Below, in pieces: positions 1-7,922 of a stretch of 64,000 bases of DNA. The stretch's first letter is position 1. Every line of letters starts with the position of its first letter. Below the pieces are notes generated by a model. That model was given only the letters and a program-made list of their open reading frames with translations. It was not told the origin of the DNA and made no database searches. A program made the position numbers and the translations under genes. This DNA comes from Nocardia sp. CC227C (GTDB taxonomy: Bacteria; Actinomycetota; Actinomycetes; Mycobacteriales; Mycobacteriaceae), in NCBI RefSeq assembly GCF_030767025.1, contig NZ_JASITE010000005.1, positions 1 through 64,000 of the forward strand, in the 5' to 3' direction.

Positions 1-1
1 G

Positions 2-457
2 GCTGCCGGGGCGGGGCGGCGGAACACGGCCGCCTGGGCGGCCGCGGGTCTGGCGCTGGTGTGTTCATTGCTCGCCCTGCTGTGCGTGGTGCAGCTCACC
101 GGGCCGATCGGCGGGGTGAGCTATATTCCCGACGCGTTGCGCGATGTCAACTATCCGGGCTACCGCTATCTCGCCGCGGGGTCGGGGTTCGCCGGTGTCG
201 TCGCCGCCCTGCTGGCCGGGGGTGCGCTGCTACTGCCGCTGTCCAAGCGCATCGGGCGGCGCTGGATCGTGCTCGGCAGCCTCGGCTTCATGGCCGGGGC
301 GGCGGGCAGCCAGTTGTATGTGCACTACGTGGGCCGCAATATGTACGCGCTCACCATCTATTACCCGCTCCGGGAACCGTTGGCGATGGCGGCCAGCGGC
401 CTCGGCTTCGTCCTGGCCTGCTGCGCGCTGGTGTGCGCACTCGCCGTCCGCCGCTAG
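2..457 (+). CDS. C-terminal part of a membrane protein (5' truncated)
   Basis: The reading frame is open from the first bases of the window to a TAG at 455-457, so the true start lies upstream; the GTG at 59 is internal and has no ribosome binding site. The visible 151 residues contain about four hydrophobic segments (around 'LVCSLLALLCVVQL', 'FAGVVAALLAGGALLLP', 'WIVLGSLGFMAGAA' and 'GLGFVLACCALVCAL') and end in basic residues. This indicates an integral membrane protein with a cytoplasmic basic tail. I recognise no family, and no motif identifies a substrate. It is followed by an acidic small gene on the opposite strand. Confidence 0.6.
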   Translation, partial: AAGAGRRNTAAWAAAGLALVCSLLALLCVVQLTGPIGGVSYIPDALRDVNYPGYRYLAAGSGFAGVVAALLAGGALLLPLSKRIGRRWIVLGSLGFMAGAAGSQLYVHYVGRNMYALTIYYPLREPLAMAASGLGFVLACCALVCALAVRR

Positions 458-506
458 CCGGGCGGTGGTGCGCCGCGTGCCCGGCGCACCACGGGCGGTC
501 GGCCGT

Positions 507-755
507 CTAGTCCTCCTCCACCACCGGCGGAGTCTCCAGAATGTCGAGCATCCACTCCTCGGTGGCGGATTCGGCGTCGTCCTCGTCGGGCCGGATCCGG
601 TTGGACAGGCGGACGCCCAAGCCGAGCAGCTGGGCGGCCTTCACCATGTCGATGGCCTCGTCGGGGCCGCAGTAATGGGTTGCGATGAGCCGCGGCTCGT
701 CTTCGTACTCCACTTCGAGGAGCTGTTCCAGTTCCACACCCTCATCGGTTGTCAT
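507..755 (-). CDS. small acidic hypothetical protein
   Basis: An 82-residue protein starting at ATG 755. It is strongly acidic (many Asp and Glu, ending EED) and has no membrane segment, signal peptide or recognisable motif apart from a short region 'ATHYCGPDEAIDMVKAAQLL' that looks like a compact alpha/beta fold. It converges with the membrane protein that ends at 457. No good Shine-Dalgarno sequence precedes the start, so the start is less certain than the frame. The codon usage (GC-rich third positions) supports it as a real gene. Function unknown. Confidence 0.55.
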   Translation of the reverse strand: MTTDEGVELEQLLEVEYEDEPRLIATHYCGPDEAIDMVKAAQLLGLGVRLSNRIRPDEDDAESATEEWMLDILETPPVVEED

Positions 756-824
756 GGGGCCGGAGCGTACGCGAACGAGGTGACAATCCGCGCGGGAACC
801 CGGTGGCGACCGTGTGAAATTCGC

Positions 825-902
825 TCAGCGGGTGAAGAACCAGGCGATGACGACCAGGACCAGCAGGGCGATCAGGGCGAGCTGGACACGAGAGCGAGGC
901 AT
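825..902 (-). CDS. 25-residue single-pass membrane peptide
   Basis: A tiny reading frame, MPRSRVQLALIALLVLVVIA then WFFTR, too short for usual gene callers. Its ATG (902-900) overlaps the stop of the preceding 79-residue membrane protein as TGATG, an arrangement expected for translational coupling. A basic N-terminus, one hydrophobic helix of about 16 residues and an Arg end suggest a small inner-membrane peptide. There is no family assignment. Coupling to another membrane protein suggests that the two act together, but this is inference. Confidence 0.4.
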   Translation of the reverse strand: MPRSRVQLALIALLVLVVIAWFFTR

Positions 903-1141
903 CAGGCGGCTTCCTTGGACGAGATCCGGCGCGGCGCGGGAGTGGTGACGGTGGCTTCCCGCGCGGCGGCGCGGTCGCGGCCCAGTAAGCGCATGGCAAT
1001 ACGCAACGCCCGGTCGAGCAGGTAGGCGATGCCGAAGCAGACCGGCACCATGGCGGCCAGCACGACGGCGAACTGGGGTACGAATGGCAGTCCGGCGACC
1101 CAGAGCTCTACGCCGTCCCACCAATCTGCGATCCGATGCAC
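902..1141 (-). CDS. small membrane protein
   Basis: A 79-residue protein with GTG start at 1141 and a GGAG just before it. Residues 16-45 form one or two hydrophobic segments ('FVPQFAVVLAAMVPVCFGIAYLL'), followed by a basic stretch rich in Arg and a polar tail, so it is probably anchored in the membrane with a cytoplasmic C-terminus. It lies divergent from the trehalase gene (start 1206), so the 64 bases between must hold both promoters. The downstream 25-residue peptide overlaps its stop codon. Function unknown. Confidence 0.5.
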   Translation of the reverse strand: MHRIADWWDGVELWVAGLPFVPQFAVVLAAMVPVCFGIAYLLDRALRIAMRLLGRDRAAAREATVTTPAPRRISSKEAA

Positions 1142-1205
1142 GGCTCCAGCCTAGGCCGAAGGCGAAGCGGTGGACGAGCTGGGCCGGGTGACCCCATGAT
1201 GAGGT

Positions 1206-3278
1206 ATGGCGCCCAATGACGAACCGGAGCCCGACGGGACCCTACGCGGCGGGTCCGCCGACACTATCGGTGGACTCCCCACCCCGGCCGATCGGGGGGC
1301 GGGCGAAATACTCGCGCCCCGCGACGGCATCGGCGACCCACCCGACGTACCCGACGTGTATCTCCCGTCGTCGTCCGGTCCGAGCCACCGCTCCATTTTC
1401 CCGCCCATCGACGACTACGCGTTCCTCTCCGACTGCGAGACCAACTGCCTGATCGCCCGCAACGGTTCGGTGGAGTGGCTGTGTCTGCCGCGACCGGACT
1501 CGCCCAGCGTGTTCGGCGCCATGCTGGACCGCAGCGCCGGACACTTCCGGATCGGCCCGTACGGCCGCAATGTGCCCGCCGCCCGCCGCTATCTGCCGGG
1601 CGGCCTGATCGTGGAGACCACCTGGCAAACCGAGACCGGCTGGCTCATCGTGCGCGACGCGCTGGTGCTCGGCCCCTGGCACAACACCGACCAGCGCAGC
1701 CGCACCCACCGCCGGACACCCATGGACTGGGATGCCGAACACATGCTGCTGCGCACCGTGCGATGCGTGAACGGCGTCGTCGAACTGGAGATGAGCTGCG
1801 AACCGGCCTTCGAATACCACGGCGCCCCGGCCCGCTGGGAGTACTCCGGCGAGGTGTACGAGCAGGCCACCGCGCGCGGCAGCGACGCCTGCCCCGCGCT
1901 GACCCTCACCACCGACCTGCGGCTGGGTATCGAGGGGCGTGAGGCCCGCGCCCGCACCCGGATGCAGGAGGGCGACGAGGTCTTCGTCGCCCTGTCGTGG
2001 TCGGAGCTCCCGCCGCCGCGCACCTTCGCCGACGCGGCGGAGAAGATGTGGCAGACCACCGAATGCTGGCGGCAGTGGATCACCCTGGGGCGCTTCCCGG
2101 ATCACCCGTGGCGCGGATATCTGCAACGCAGCGCGCTCACGCTGAAGGGCCTCACCTACGCGCCGACCGGCGCGCTGCTCGCGGCAGCCACCACGTCGCT
2201 GCCGGAAACGCCCGGTGGGGAGCGCAATTGGGACTACCGCTACACCTGGGTTCGGGACTCCACCTTCGCCCTGTGGGGCCTGTACACGCTGGGCCTGGAC
2301 CGTGAGGCCGACGACTTCTTCGCCTTCCTGCACGATGTGTGCCGCGACGACAACGGTGATCCCGTTGCGCTGCAAGTGCTCTACGGCATCGGCGGCGAGC
2401 GTGAGATCCGCGAGTACGAGCTGCCGAACCTGTCCGGTTACGACGGCGCGCGGCCGGTGCGCGTCGGCAATGCCGCCTATCAGCAGGCTCAGCACGATAT
2501 CTGGGGCACGCTGCTGGATTCGGTGTACCTGCACGTGAAGTCGCGCCAGCAGGTGCCGGAGACGTTGTGGCCCATGCTGGAACGGCAGGTACAGGCGGCG
2601 ATCGAGAACTGGCGCAAGCCCGATCGCGGCATCTGGGAGGTGCGCGGCGAGCCGCAGCACTTCACCTCGTCCAAGGTGATGTGCTGGGTGGCGCTGGATC
2701 GCGGCGCGAAACTGGCCGAGCTGCACGGGGAGTACGACTACGCCAAGAAGTGGCGCGATATCGCCGACGAGATCCACGCCGACGTGCTGGAGCACGGCGT
2801 CGACTCGCGCGGGGTGTTCACCCAGGCCTACGGCAACGACGCCCTGGATGCCTCCCTGCTGCTGGTGGTGCTCAACCGATTCCTGCCGCCGGACGACCAC
2901 CGGGTGCGCGCCACCGTGCTGGCCATCGCCGACGAACTCACCGAGAACGGCCTGGTGCTGCGCTACCACACCGAGACCACCGACGACGGTCTGTCCGGCG
3001 CGGAGGGTTCCTTCACCATCTGCTCGTTCTGGCTGGTGTCGGCGCTGGTGGAGATCGGCGAACTACAGCGGGCCCGGCACCTGTGCGAGCGGCTGCTCGG
3101 CTACGCCAGCCCGCTCAAGCTCTACGCCGAGGAGATCGACACCCGCACCGGCCGTCATCTGGGCAACTTCCCGCAGGCGTTCACGCATCTGGCGCTCATC
3201 AACGCGGTCATGCACGTGATCCGCGCGGAGGAGTCGCACGGCGCGGGGCAGTTCAGCCCGGCGCATCCGGGACGCTGA
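1206..3278 (+). CDS. GH15-family trehalase (mycobacterial type)
   Basis: A 690-residue glycoside hydrolase family 15 protein. In mycobacteria this family member hydrolyses trehalose to two glucose units in the cytoplasm, so it is one exit from the trehalose pool. The first ~60 residues are a low-complexity Pro/Asp/Gly extension; the conserved protein begins at 'FPPIDDYAFLSDCETNCLIA'. Family hallmarks follow: 'NWDYRYTWVRDSTFALWGLY', 'GIWEVRGEPQHFTSSKVMCW' and 'GAEGSFTICSFWLVSALVE', the Glu residues of the last two being the likely acid/base pair by comparison with GH15. Length and sequence agree closely with M. tuberculosis Rv2402 as I remember it. There is no signal peptide. The start could be later within the extension. 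A strong hairpin lies just downstream. Confidence 0.9.
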   Translation: MAPNDEPEPDGTLRGGSADTIGGLPTPADRGAGEILAPRDGIGDPPDVPDVYLPSSSGPSHRSIFPPIDDYAFLSDCETNCLIARNGSVEWLCLPRPDSPSVFGAMLDRSAGHFRIGPYGRNVPAARRYLPGGLIVETTWQTETGWLIVRDALVLGPWHNTDQRSRTHRRTPMDWDAEHMLLRTVRCVNGVVELEMSCEPAFEYHGAPARWEYSGEVYEQATARGSDACPALTLTTDLRLGIEGREARARTRMQEGDEVFVALSWSELPPPRTFADAAEKMWQTTECWRQWITLGRFPDHPWRGYLQRSALTLKGLTYAPTGALLAAATTSLPETPGGERNWDYRYTWVRDSTFALWGLYTLGLDREADDFFAFLHDVCRDDNGDPVALQVLYGIGGEREIREYELPNLSGYDGARPVRVGNAAYQQAQHDIWGTLLDSVYLHVKSRQQVPETLWPMLERQVQAAIENWRKPDRGIWEVRGEPQHFTSSKVMCWVALDRGAKLAELHGEYDYAKKWRDIADEIHADVLEHGVDSRGVFTQAYGNDALDASLLLVVLNRFLPPDDHRVRATVLAIADELTENGLVLRYHTETTDDGLSGAEGSFTICSFWLVSALVEIGELQRARHLCERLLGYASPLKLYAEEIDTRTGRHLGNFPQAFTHLALINAVMHVIRAEESHGAGQFSPAHPGR

Positions 3279-3300
3279 CGCGCCCCGGGGGCACGGTGGC

Positions 3301-3361
3301 TGATGCCCGGGCATCAGCGCCGCGCCGCCCGCGGATGACCTCCGCGGGCGGCGCGGCGCTG
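3301..3361. terminator. bidirectional hairpin between convergent genes
   Basis: Two inverted repeats sit between the trehalase and the convergent GTPase gene. Positions 3301-3316 form a perfect 16-base palindrome (TGATGCCCGGGCATCA). Positions 3315-3334 and 3342-3361 form a perfect 20-bp stem with a 7-base loop. There is no T-tract, which is common for high-GC actinobacterial terminators. The two structures share bases 3315-3316 and so cannot both form fully. Confidence 0.75.
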
Positions 3362-3366
3362 TCGTG

Positions 3367-5166
3367 TCAGCTCTCCTGGGCTTCGCCGAGGGAGTCGGCG
3401 TACTCGCGTAGTTCCCGCAGGCGCACCAGCGCGGCCTCGATCTCGGTGAGGCGGCGCTCCCGGCGTTCACCGGAATGCACCGCCACCGCCTCTTCCGCCG
3501 CGCGCAGCGATTCGTCGGCCGAACGCAGGGTGGCGCTGGCGATCTCGGTGAAGTGATCGCGCAGGATGCGCTGCACGCCCCGCAGCCGGTTGCGCGATTC
3601 CTTGCTCACCTGGAAGATCACGTCGTCCATGAGCCGCGCCACCGCCACCTTGGCCTCGGCCTGCCGCCGCTGGGTGCGGGTCCTGCGGTCGTCCCACAGC
3701 GCGTTCACGCCCAGCAGCACACCCGCGCCCGCCGAATACCAGTTCACCAGCGACATGCCGAGCAGGCTGGTGGCAAGGCCGACCATGAGGATGCCGCCGT
3801 AGGAGCCGCGCAGCGCGCTCAGGGCCTGCTGTGTCACACCGGCTTTGGCGCTGTCGAGGGTTTCGAGCGCGGCGACCGGTTCCAGCACCTCGCTCGGATT
3901 CTCCAACCGCAGATCGGCCTTGGGCAGGGTGCCGTCCGGGAACTTCTCCGCTACCTGCTCGGCCAGTTCCACCGACCGGTAGTGGGCGATGACGAAGTTC
4001 TCCTCCACCGCCTCGCAGATCTTGGCGTCCAGGTCGGCGCCGAATTCCTTCCAGTGCTTGGCCGGGTCCCGCTTGACGATCTCGGCCTCGGCGTCGCGGA
4101 TCAGGCTGCGCAGCCGGTGCCGCAGGTCGTGTTCGATATCGGCCATCAGCTCGGCCGCGCCGTCGGCCAGCGCCACCTGCCAGTTGGCGGTGCGCTGGCG
4201 CAGCTGGTCGGCCTCCTCGCGGACCCGGCGCAGCTGTTCGGTGATCTCACCGAAACGCCGTGGGTCACGCAGGGTTTCGGCCTCACTGCGCAGTGCGAGC
4301 GCCAAATGGTCGGTAATGAGCCGGATATCGCGTACCGCGGCCTCCTGCGCCACGGCGTCGGCGCGTCCGAGCACGTACCCGCGCAGGTGGTCGAGTAGTT
4401 GCGGCACACCGGATTCCAGATCGCGCTGCTGATCCCCGGTGGCTGCGGCGTGTTCGTGCAGTTGCGCCGAGGCGGGCGCGACGGCGAAGCCGAGTCCGGC
4501 TCCGTCGAGCAGCTGCCGGTCCTCCTGCTGCACCTGCGGCCAGTGCGGGTACCGGTCGATCTTGTTGAGAACGCAGACCACCATGGGGCAGACCTGCTGG
4601 ATGCGGCCGAGCAGGGTCAGCTGTTCGGGTGTGAACGGCGCACCCGCGTCGGCCACGTACAGCACCGCGTCGGCGGCGGCCAGCAGCGACCAGGCCGCCG
4701 GGGTGTCGGCGAGCGATCCGGGCGCCTCGAGCACCACGAAACCCTCGGCCAGCAGCGGGCTCGGCTCGGCCAGCTCGGCGCGGATGACCCCCTCGGCGGC
4801 CAGTGCGGGCACGCGTTCGGCGGGATCGATCACGCGGCGTTCGACCCGCCCGCCCGCACCCTGGCGCACTACGGTCACCCGGGACAGCGGACCGTATTCG
4901 ACGATCACCGGCACCCGGCCGCCGACCGCACTGACCTCCGCCCCGACCAGGCCATTGACCAAAGTCGTGGCCCCGCTGCCCGGTTCGCCGACCACGACCA
5001 GCCGGACCCGGGAATCGGCGACTCGGGCCCGCGCCAGATTCAGCCGGCCGGTCAGATCGGCGCGTGCGGCGGCGCGAGTCAGCTCGAGCAGCTCGTCGAG
5101 CAGCTCGAGCAACGGGGCCATCGCATCCGGATGCTTCACGACGGCGAGACTGTCGCCGTCGATCAC
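3367..5166 (-). CDS. dynamin-like large GTPase with altered P-loop
   Basis: A 599-residue dynamin-superfamily protein. Residues 54-70 carry the G1 region 'VVVGEPGSGATTLVNGL'; the invariant Lys of GxxxxGK[ST] is replaced by Ala66 (codon GCC at 4971-4969). G3 is 'LEAPGS' in place of DxPG, while G4 is intact ('VLNKIDRYP'). A long helical region rich in Arg and Glu follows, then a hydrophobic pair around residues 455-490 ('GILMVGLATSLLGMSLVNWY'), as in bacterial dynamin-like and IniA/IniC-type proteins that act on the inner face of the membrane. The ATG overlaps the stop of the upstream repeat protein by 4 bases, so the two are one operon. Nucleotide binding may be weak or lost. Confidence 0.75.
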   Translation of the reverse strand: MIDGDSLAVVKHPDAMAPLLELLDELLELTRAAARADLTGRLNLARARVADSRVRLVVVGEPGSGATTLVNGLVGAEVSAVGGRVPVIVEYGPLSRVTVVRQGAGGRVERRVIDPAERVPALAAEGVIRAELAEPSPLLAEGFVVLEAPGSLADTPAAWSLLAAADAVLYVADAGAPFTPEQLTLLGRIQQVCPMVVCVLNKIDRYPHWPQVQQEDRQLLDGAGLGFAVAPASAQLHEHAAATGDQQRDLESGVPQLLDHLRGYVLGRADAVAQEAAVRDIRLITDHLALALRSEAETLRDPRRFGEITEQLRRVREEADQLRQRTANWQVALADGAAELMADIEHDLRHRLRSLIRDAEAEIVKRDPAKHWKEFGADLDAKICEAVEENFVIAHYRSVELAEQVAEKFPDGTLPKADLRLENPSEVLEPVAALETLDSAKAGVTQQALSALRGSYGGILMVGLATSLLGMSLVNWYSAGAGVLLGVNALWDDRRTRTQRRQAEAKVAVARLMDDVIFQVSKESRNRLRGVQRILRDHFTEIASATLRSADESLRAAEEAVAVHSGERRERRLTEIEAALVRLRELREYADSLGEAQES

Positions 5167-7592
5167 AACAGCGTGATGTCGAGGGAGCCGGATACCGGAT
5201 GGTGGGTCTCGGCGAGGGCGGCCTCGGGCATGAGCTGGGCGGACAGGGCGCCGCCGTGGTACCCGAGCGAGCCGTCGTAGGCGAAACCGTCGTGGCCGCT
5301 GTACAGGGCGGCGTGGTACCCGCTGTCCTGTGTGTCCGCGATCGGTTTCGCTGGCTGCGGCGCGACGGATGGTTTGACCGGCGTCGGCGCGGGTTGCGGC
5401 ATGGTCGGCGGCGGCTCGGGGGTGACCGCGCCGGGGCCGCCGTCCGTACCGAGGCCGCTGTCCGTACCCAGGCCGCCGTCCGTACCCAAGCCGCCGTCCG
5501 TATCCAGACTCGGTGCGGGCGTGGGCGCGACGGTAGGCACATCCACATCCGGGGTGTTGCCGTCGGGCAGGTCGACGCTCGGCTGTGGCGCGCTGATCGA
5601 CGGCACCTGCGTCACGCCGGTACCGATATCGTCCGGCTGGGCCGGGGTGACATCGATTCCGGTGCCGGGGGTGGGCGCGGGAGGTGTGGTCGTGGGCACG
5701 TTCCCGGTCGGCGCACCGGTATCCGGTGTGGTGGGGCTGTCTGTGTCCGGGGCGGTAGTGGTACCACCGTCAGTGTCCGGGGCGGTAGTGGCACCGCCGT
5801 CAGTGTCCGGGGCGGTAGTGGTACCACCGTCGGTGTCCGGGGCGGTAGTGGTACCACCGTCGGTATCCGGGGCGGTAGTGGTACCACCGTCGGTATCCGG
5901 GGCGGTAGTGGTACCACCGTCGGTATCCGGAGCGGTAGTGGCACCACCATCGGTATCCGGGGCCGTGGTGGTCGCACCGTCCGTGACACCGGGGAGTTTG
6001 GTTGTGTCGGTGCCGGTGAGGTCCGGCAACGTGGTGGGCGCACCCGGAGTGGAGGTGAGCAGCCCGCCCGCGTCGGTGGTGCCCGGGGTGCTGATCTGCG
6101 GTGCGGTCGTCGGCGCACCGCCGGTGGGTGTGGTCGGCTGTGCGACCACGGTCGGCTGCTGCGCGGTGGTTTCCGTGGGCCGGGTGGTGTCGAGCAGCGC
6201 GGGCGCGGCGATGGCGGGCGCGGTCAGCGCGGACGGCCCCTCGGGCGCGGCCAGCACATTGGCGATCGGCTTGGTCGCGGCGTCCGGCTGGATGGTGGTC
6301 TGCCACGGGGTGGCGGTCACCGGCTGGGCGGCGATCGCCGGAGCGGCCGGCGCGGGCGCGACCGGCACCGGAACGGGCGCGGGCGGAGCGGCGGCGGCCG
6401 GGGCCGGGGCGGGCGGCGCGACAGGGGCGGGCGGCGCGACGGGAGCGGCCGGGGCCACCGGGGCGACGGGTGCGGCCACCGCGGAGGACGGGGCGCTGAC
6501 CGGATTCGGTCCGGTCGCGCCCGGCGCGGCCCCGGGTGCCGAATTGGCGCCCGCCCCGGGCGAATTCGTGCCCTGCCCGCGCAGCCCGGACAGGCCGCTG
6601 ACGGACTGGTCGACCGGCCCGGAGCCCTGCGTGGTCGCCGGATTGATCTTGGACGGATCCGAGAGCGCGTCCCCGACCGACTGGTTGAACCGGTCGAGCT
6701 GATCGCCGACATCGCCGACGCCGATGTCGACATTCATATGCGAGTCGATCCACACCCCGTCGAGGCCGACGTGCATCGAGAATCCGGTGTCGGTCGTGAC
6801 GACCACACCGAAGTTCTCCCCGATGCCGTCGAAAATACCGCTGTCCGAACCACTTCCGGGATTCGCGGGGCCGAACCCGCCCCCGTTCATCCCGGGCAGG
6901 TTGAGTCCCTCGGTACCGGGCAGCTTCAGCCCCTGCCCGAACTGGCTCCACATCTGCTGCGGGTCGTCGATCCCCGGCATCCCGAAGCCGTGGTCGGCGT
7001 CGGGCAGTCCGGTGGACGGATCGAAATCGGCGGGTCGCTGGAGACCCGCGGACGGGTCGAAGCCCTCGGTGGGCCGCCCCAGTCCCGCGGACGGGTCGAA
7101 GGCACTCGGCGGCTGCCCGATCCCCGTGGACGGGTCGTAGTCGGATTGCCCGAGCCCGGCGGACGGATCGGATCCGATCGGCTGGCGCAGTCCCGCCGAG
7201 GGATCCCAGTCGCTGCCGGGATAGTCCCCGAATCCCGGTGCGCCGTGCTGGCCGAACTCGGCCGGGAACAGGCCCGCGTCGGTGCCCAGCTGTTCGGCGA
7301 CCGGCTCGATGCCGCCGAGCAGCGGCGGCACGGACTCCGGGTCCAGTTCGGGGAAGGTGATGACCGGGCTGGGCGCGTCGGGTTGCGGATCGTCGGGCTG
7401 CACCCAGCCGACATTGCGGCTGTCGTGGACCTCGCCGGTGTGGTCGGGGCTGCCGTTGGCGGCGATGAGCGCGCCGCCGGTGACGTACGCTCCGGCCCTC
7501 GCCACGCGCGAGACACCGGTGGCCAAGCGATACGCGGTGTCCGCGTCCTCGCTCCGACCGGCCTCGTCGTCGAAGGACTGGTCACGCGTCAT
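5163..7592 (-). CDS. repeat-rich Thr/Pro/Asp protein, partner of dynamin-like GTPase
   Basis: An 809-residue low-complexity protein with no recognised enzyme domain, signal peptide or membrane span. The N-terminal ~115 residues look folded ('RLATGVSRVARAGAYVTGG'). Residues ~125-195 hold six DPS(A/T)G(L/I) motifs, then a short region (~220-300, 'GVVVTTDTGFSMHVGLDGVW') resembles a small beta domain, then Pro/Ala-rich sequence, eight DGGTTTAPDT decapeptides and several GLGTDGG hexads near the C-terminus. The ATG at 7592 begins an operon with the GTPase gene downstream. Its place beside a dynamin-like protein recalls iniB beside iniA, but I see no clear IniB domain, so its role as scaffold or surface partner is only a guess. 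Confidence 0.65.
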   Translation of the reverse strand: MTRDQSFDDEAGRSEDADTAYRLATGVSRVARAGAYVTGGALIAANGSPDHTGEVHDSRNVGWVQPDDPQPDAPSPVITFPELDPESVPPLLGGIEPVAEQLGTDAGLFPAEFGQHGAPGFGDYPGSDWDPSAGLRQPIGSDPSAGLGQSDYDPSTGIGQPPSAFDPSAGLGRPTEGFDPSAGLQRPADFDPSTGLPDADHGFGMPGIDDPQQMWSQFGQGLKLPGTEGLNLPGMNGGGFGPANPGSGSDSGIFDGIGENFGVVVTTDTGFSMHVGLDGVWIDSHMNVDIGVGDVGDQLDRFNQSVGDALSDPSKINPATTQGSGPVDQSVSGLSGLRGQGTNSPGAGANSAPGAAPGATGPNPVSAPSSAVAAPVAPVAPAAPVAPPAPVAPPAPAPAAAAPPAPVPVPVAPAPAAPAIAAQPVTATPWQTTIQPDAATKPIANVLAAPEGPSALTAPAIAAPALLDTTRPTETTAQQPTVVAQPTTPTGGAPTTAPQISTPGTTDAGGLLTSTPGAPTTLPDLTGTDTTKLPGVTDGATTTAPDTDGGATTAPDTDGGTTTAPDTDGGTTTAPDTDGGTTTAPDTDGGTTTAPDTDGGATTAPDTDGGTTTAPDTDSPTTPDTGAPTGNVPTTTPPAPTPGTGIDVTPAQPDDIGTGVTQVPSISAPQPSVDLPDGNTPDVDVPTVAPTPAPSLDTDGGLGTDGGLGTDSGLGTDGGPGAVTPEPPPTMPQPAPTPVKPSVAPQPAKPIADTQDSGYHAALYSGHDGFAYDGSLGYHGGALSAQLMPEAALAETHHPVSGSLDITLL
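5743..5981 (-). repeat. eight tandem 30-bp coding repeats
   Basis: Eight consecutive near-identical 30-base units lie in frame inside the repeat-rich gene, each encoding D-G-(G/A)-(T/A)-T-T-A-P-D-T. Divergence between copies is mostly silent (GTG/GTA alternation, C/T at third positions) or Thr/Ala changes, which suggests recent slippage or unequal crossing-over with the reading frame kept. An 18-base unit (DGGLGT) repeats about four times at 5437-5505 in the same gene. Confidence 0.9.
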
Positions 7593-7922
7593 ACAGGCTC
7601 CGCTCTCGGGTGTTCCGGCGGCTCCGGAGCGCCCGCCGAAAATCGGATCGTTTCACACCTTATTTCTCATAAACCGGCCTGTCACATCCTCCAGGTCATG
7701 TGAGGTGCGCACACCGATGCACCGGATAGCTTGTCATCCGTCCTATACGGACGCCAAGCCCCATATTTCGCCTGCATTCGAACCTTACGAAGGTTTAAGG
7801 ATGGGCGCGGGGCTGCCCACACCCTGTACCCGGGCGGCAGTCCGCGCAACCCCGGGAACGCCGGTGCCCCGCCGCCCGTGGGCAGCGGGGCACCGCGTCG
7901 TTCGCGCGACCCGTCGGGAGCG
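7593..7922. other. intergenic region upstream of the repeat protein gene
   Basis: This 330-base gap contains no credible gene. From 7650 to 7800 it is distinctly more AT-rich than its surroundings and probably holds the - strand promoter of the repeat-protein/GTPase operon. Two inverted repeats are visible: CACAT-N10-ATGTG at about 7682-7701 and AACCTT-ACG-AAGGTT at 7781-7795. Either could be an operator. The lepA terminator hairpin is at its far end (7863-7894). Confidence 0.5.
7863..7894 (-). terminator. lepA terminator hairpin
   Basis: GGTGCCCCGC (7863-7872) pairs perfectly with GCGGGGCACC (7885-7894) across a 12-base loop, 29 bases beyond the lepA stop codon on the - strand. There is no T-tract. 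Confidence 0.6.

Noticed and set aside
5743..5981. Regular 30-bp repeats as a CRISPR array
   Set aside because: There are no spacers; the units are contiguous, in frame and encode a decapeptide.
7776..7800. Possible LexA/SOS box (TTCGAACCTTACGAAGGTT)
   Set aside because: The actinobacterial box needs CGAAC-N4-GTTCG; here the right arm does not fit. Kept only as an unspecified inverted repeat.
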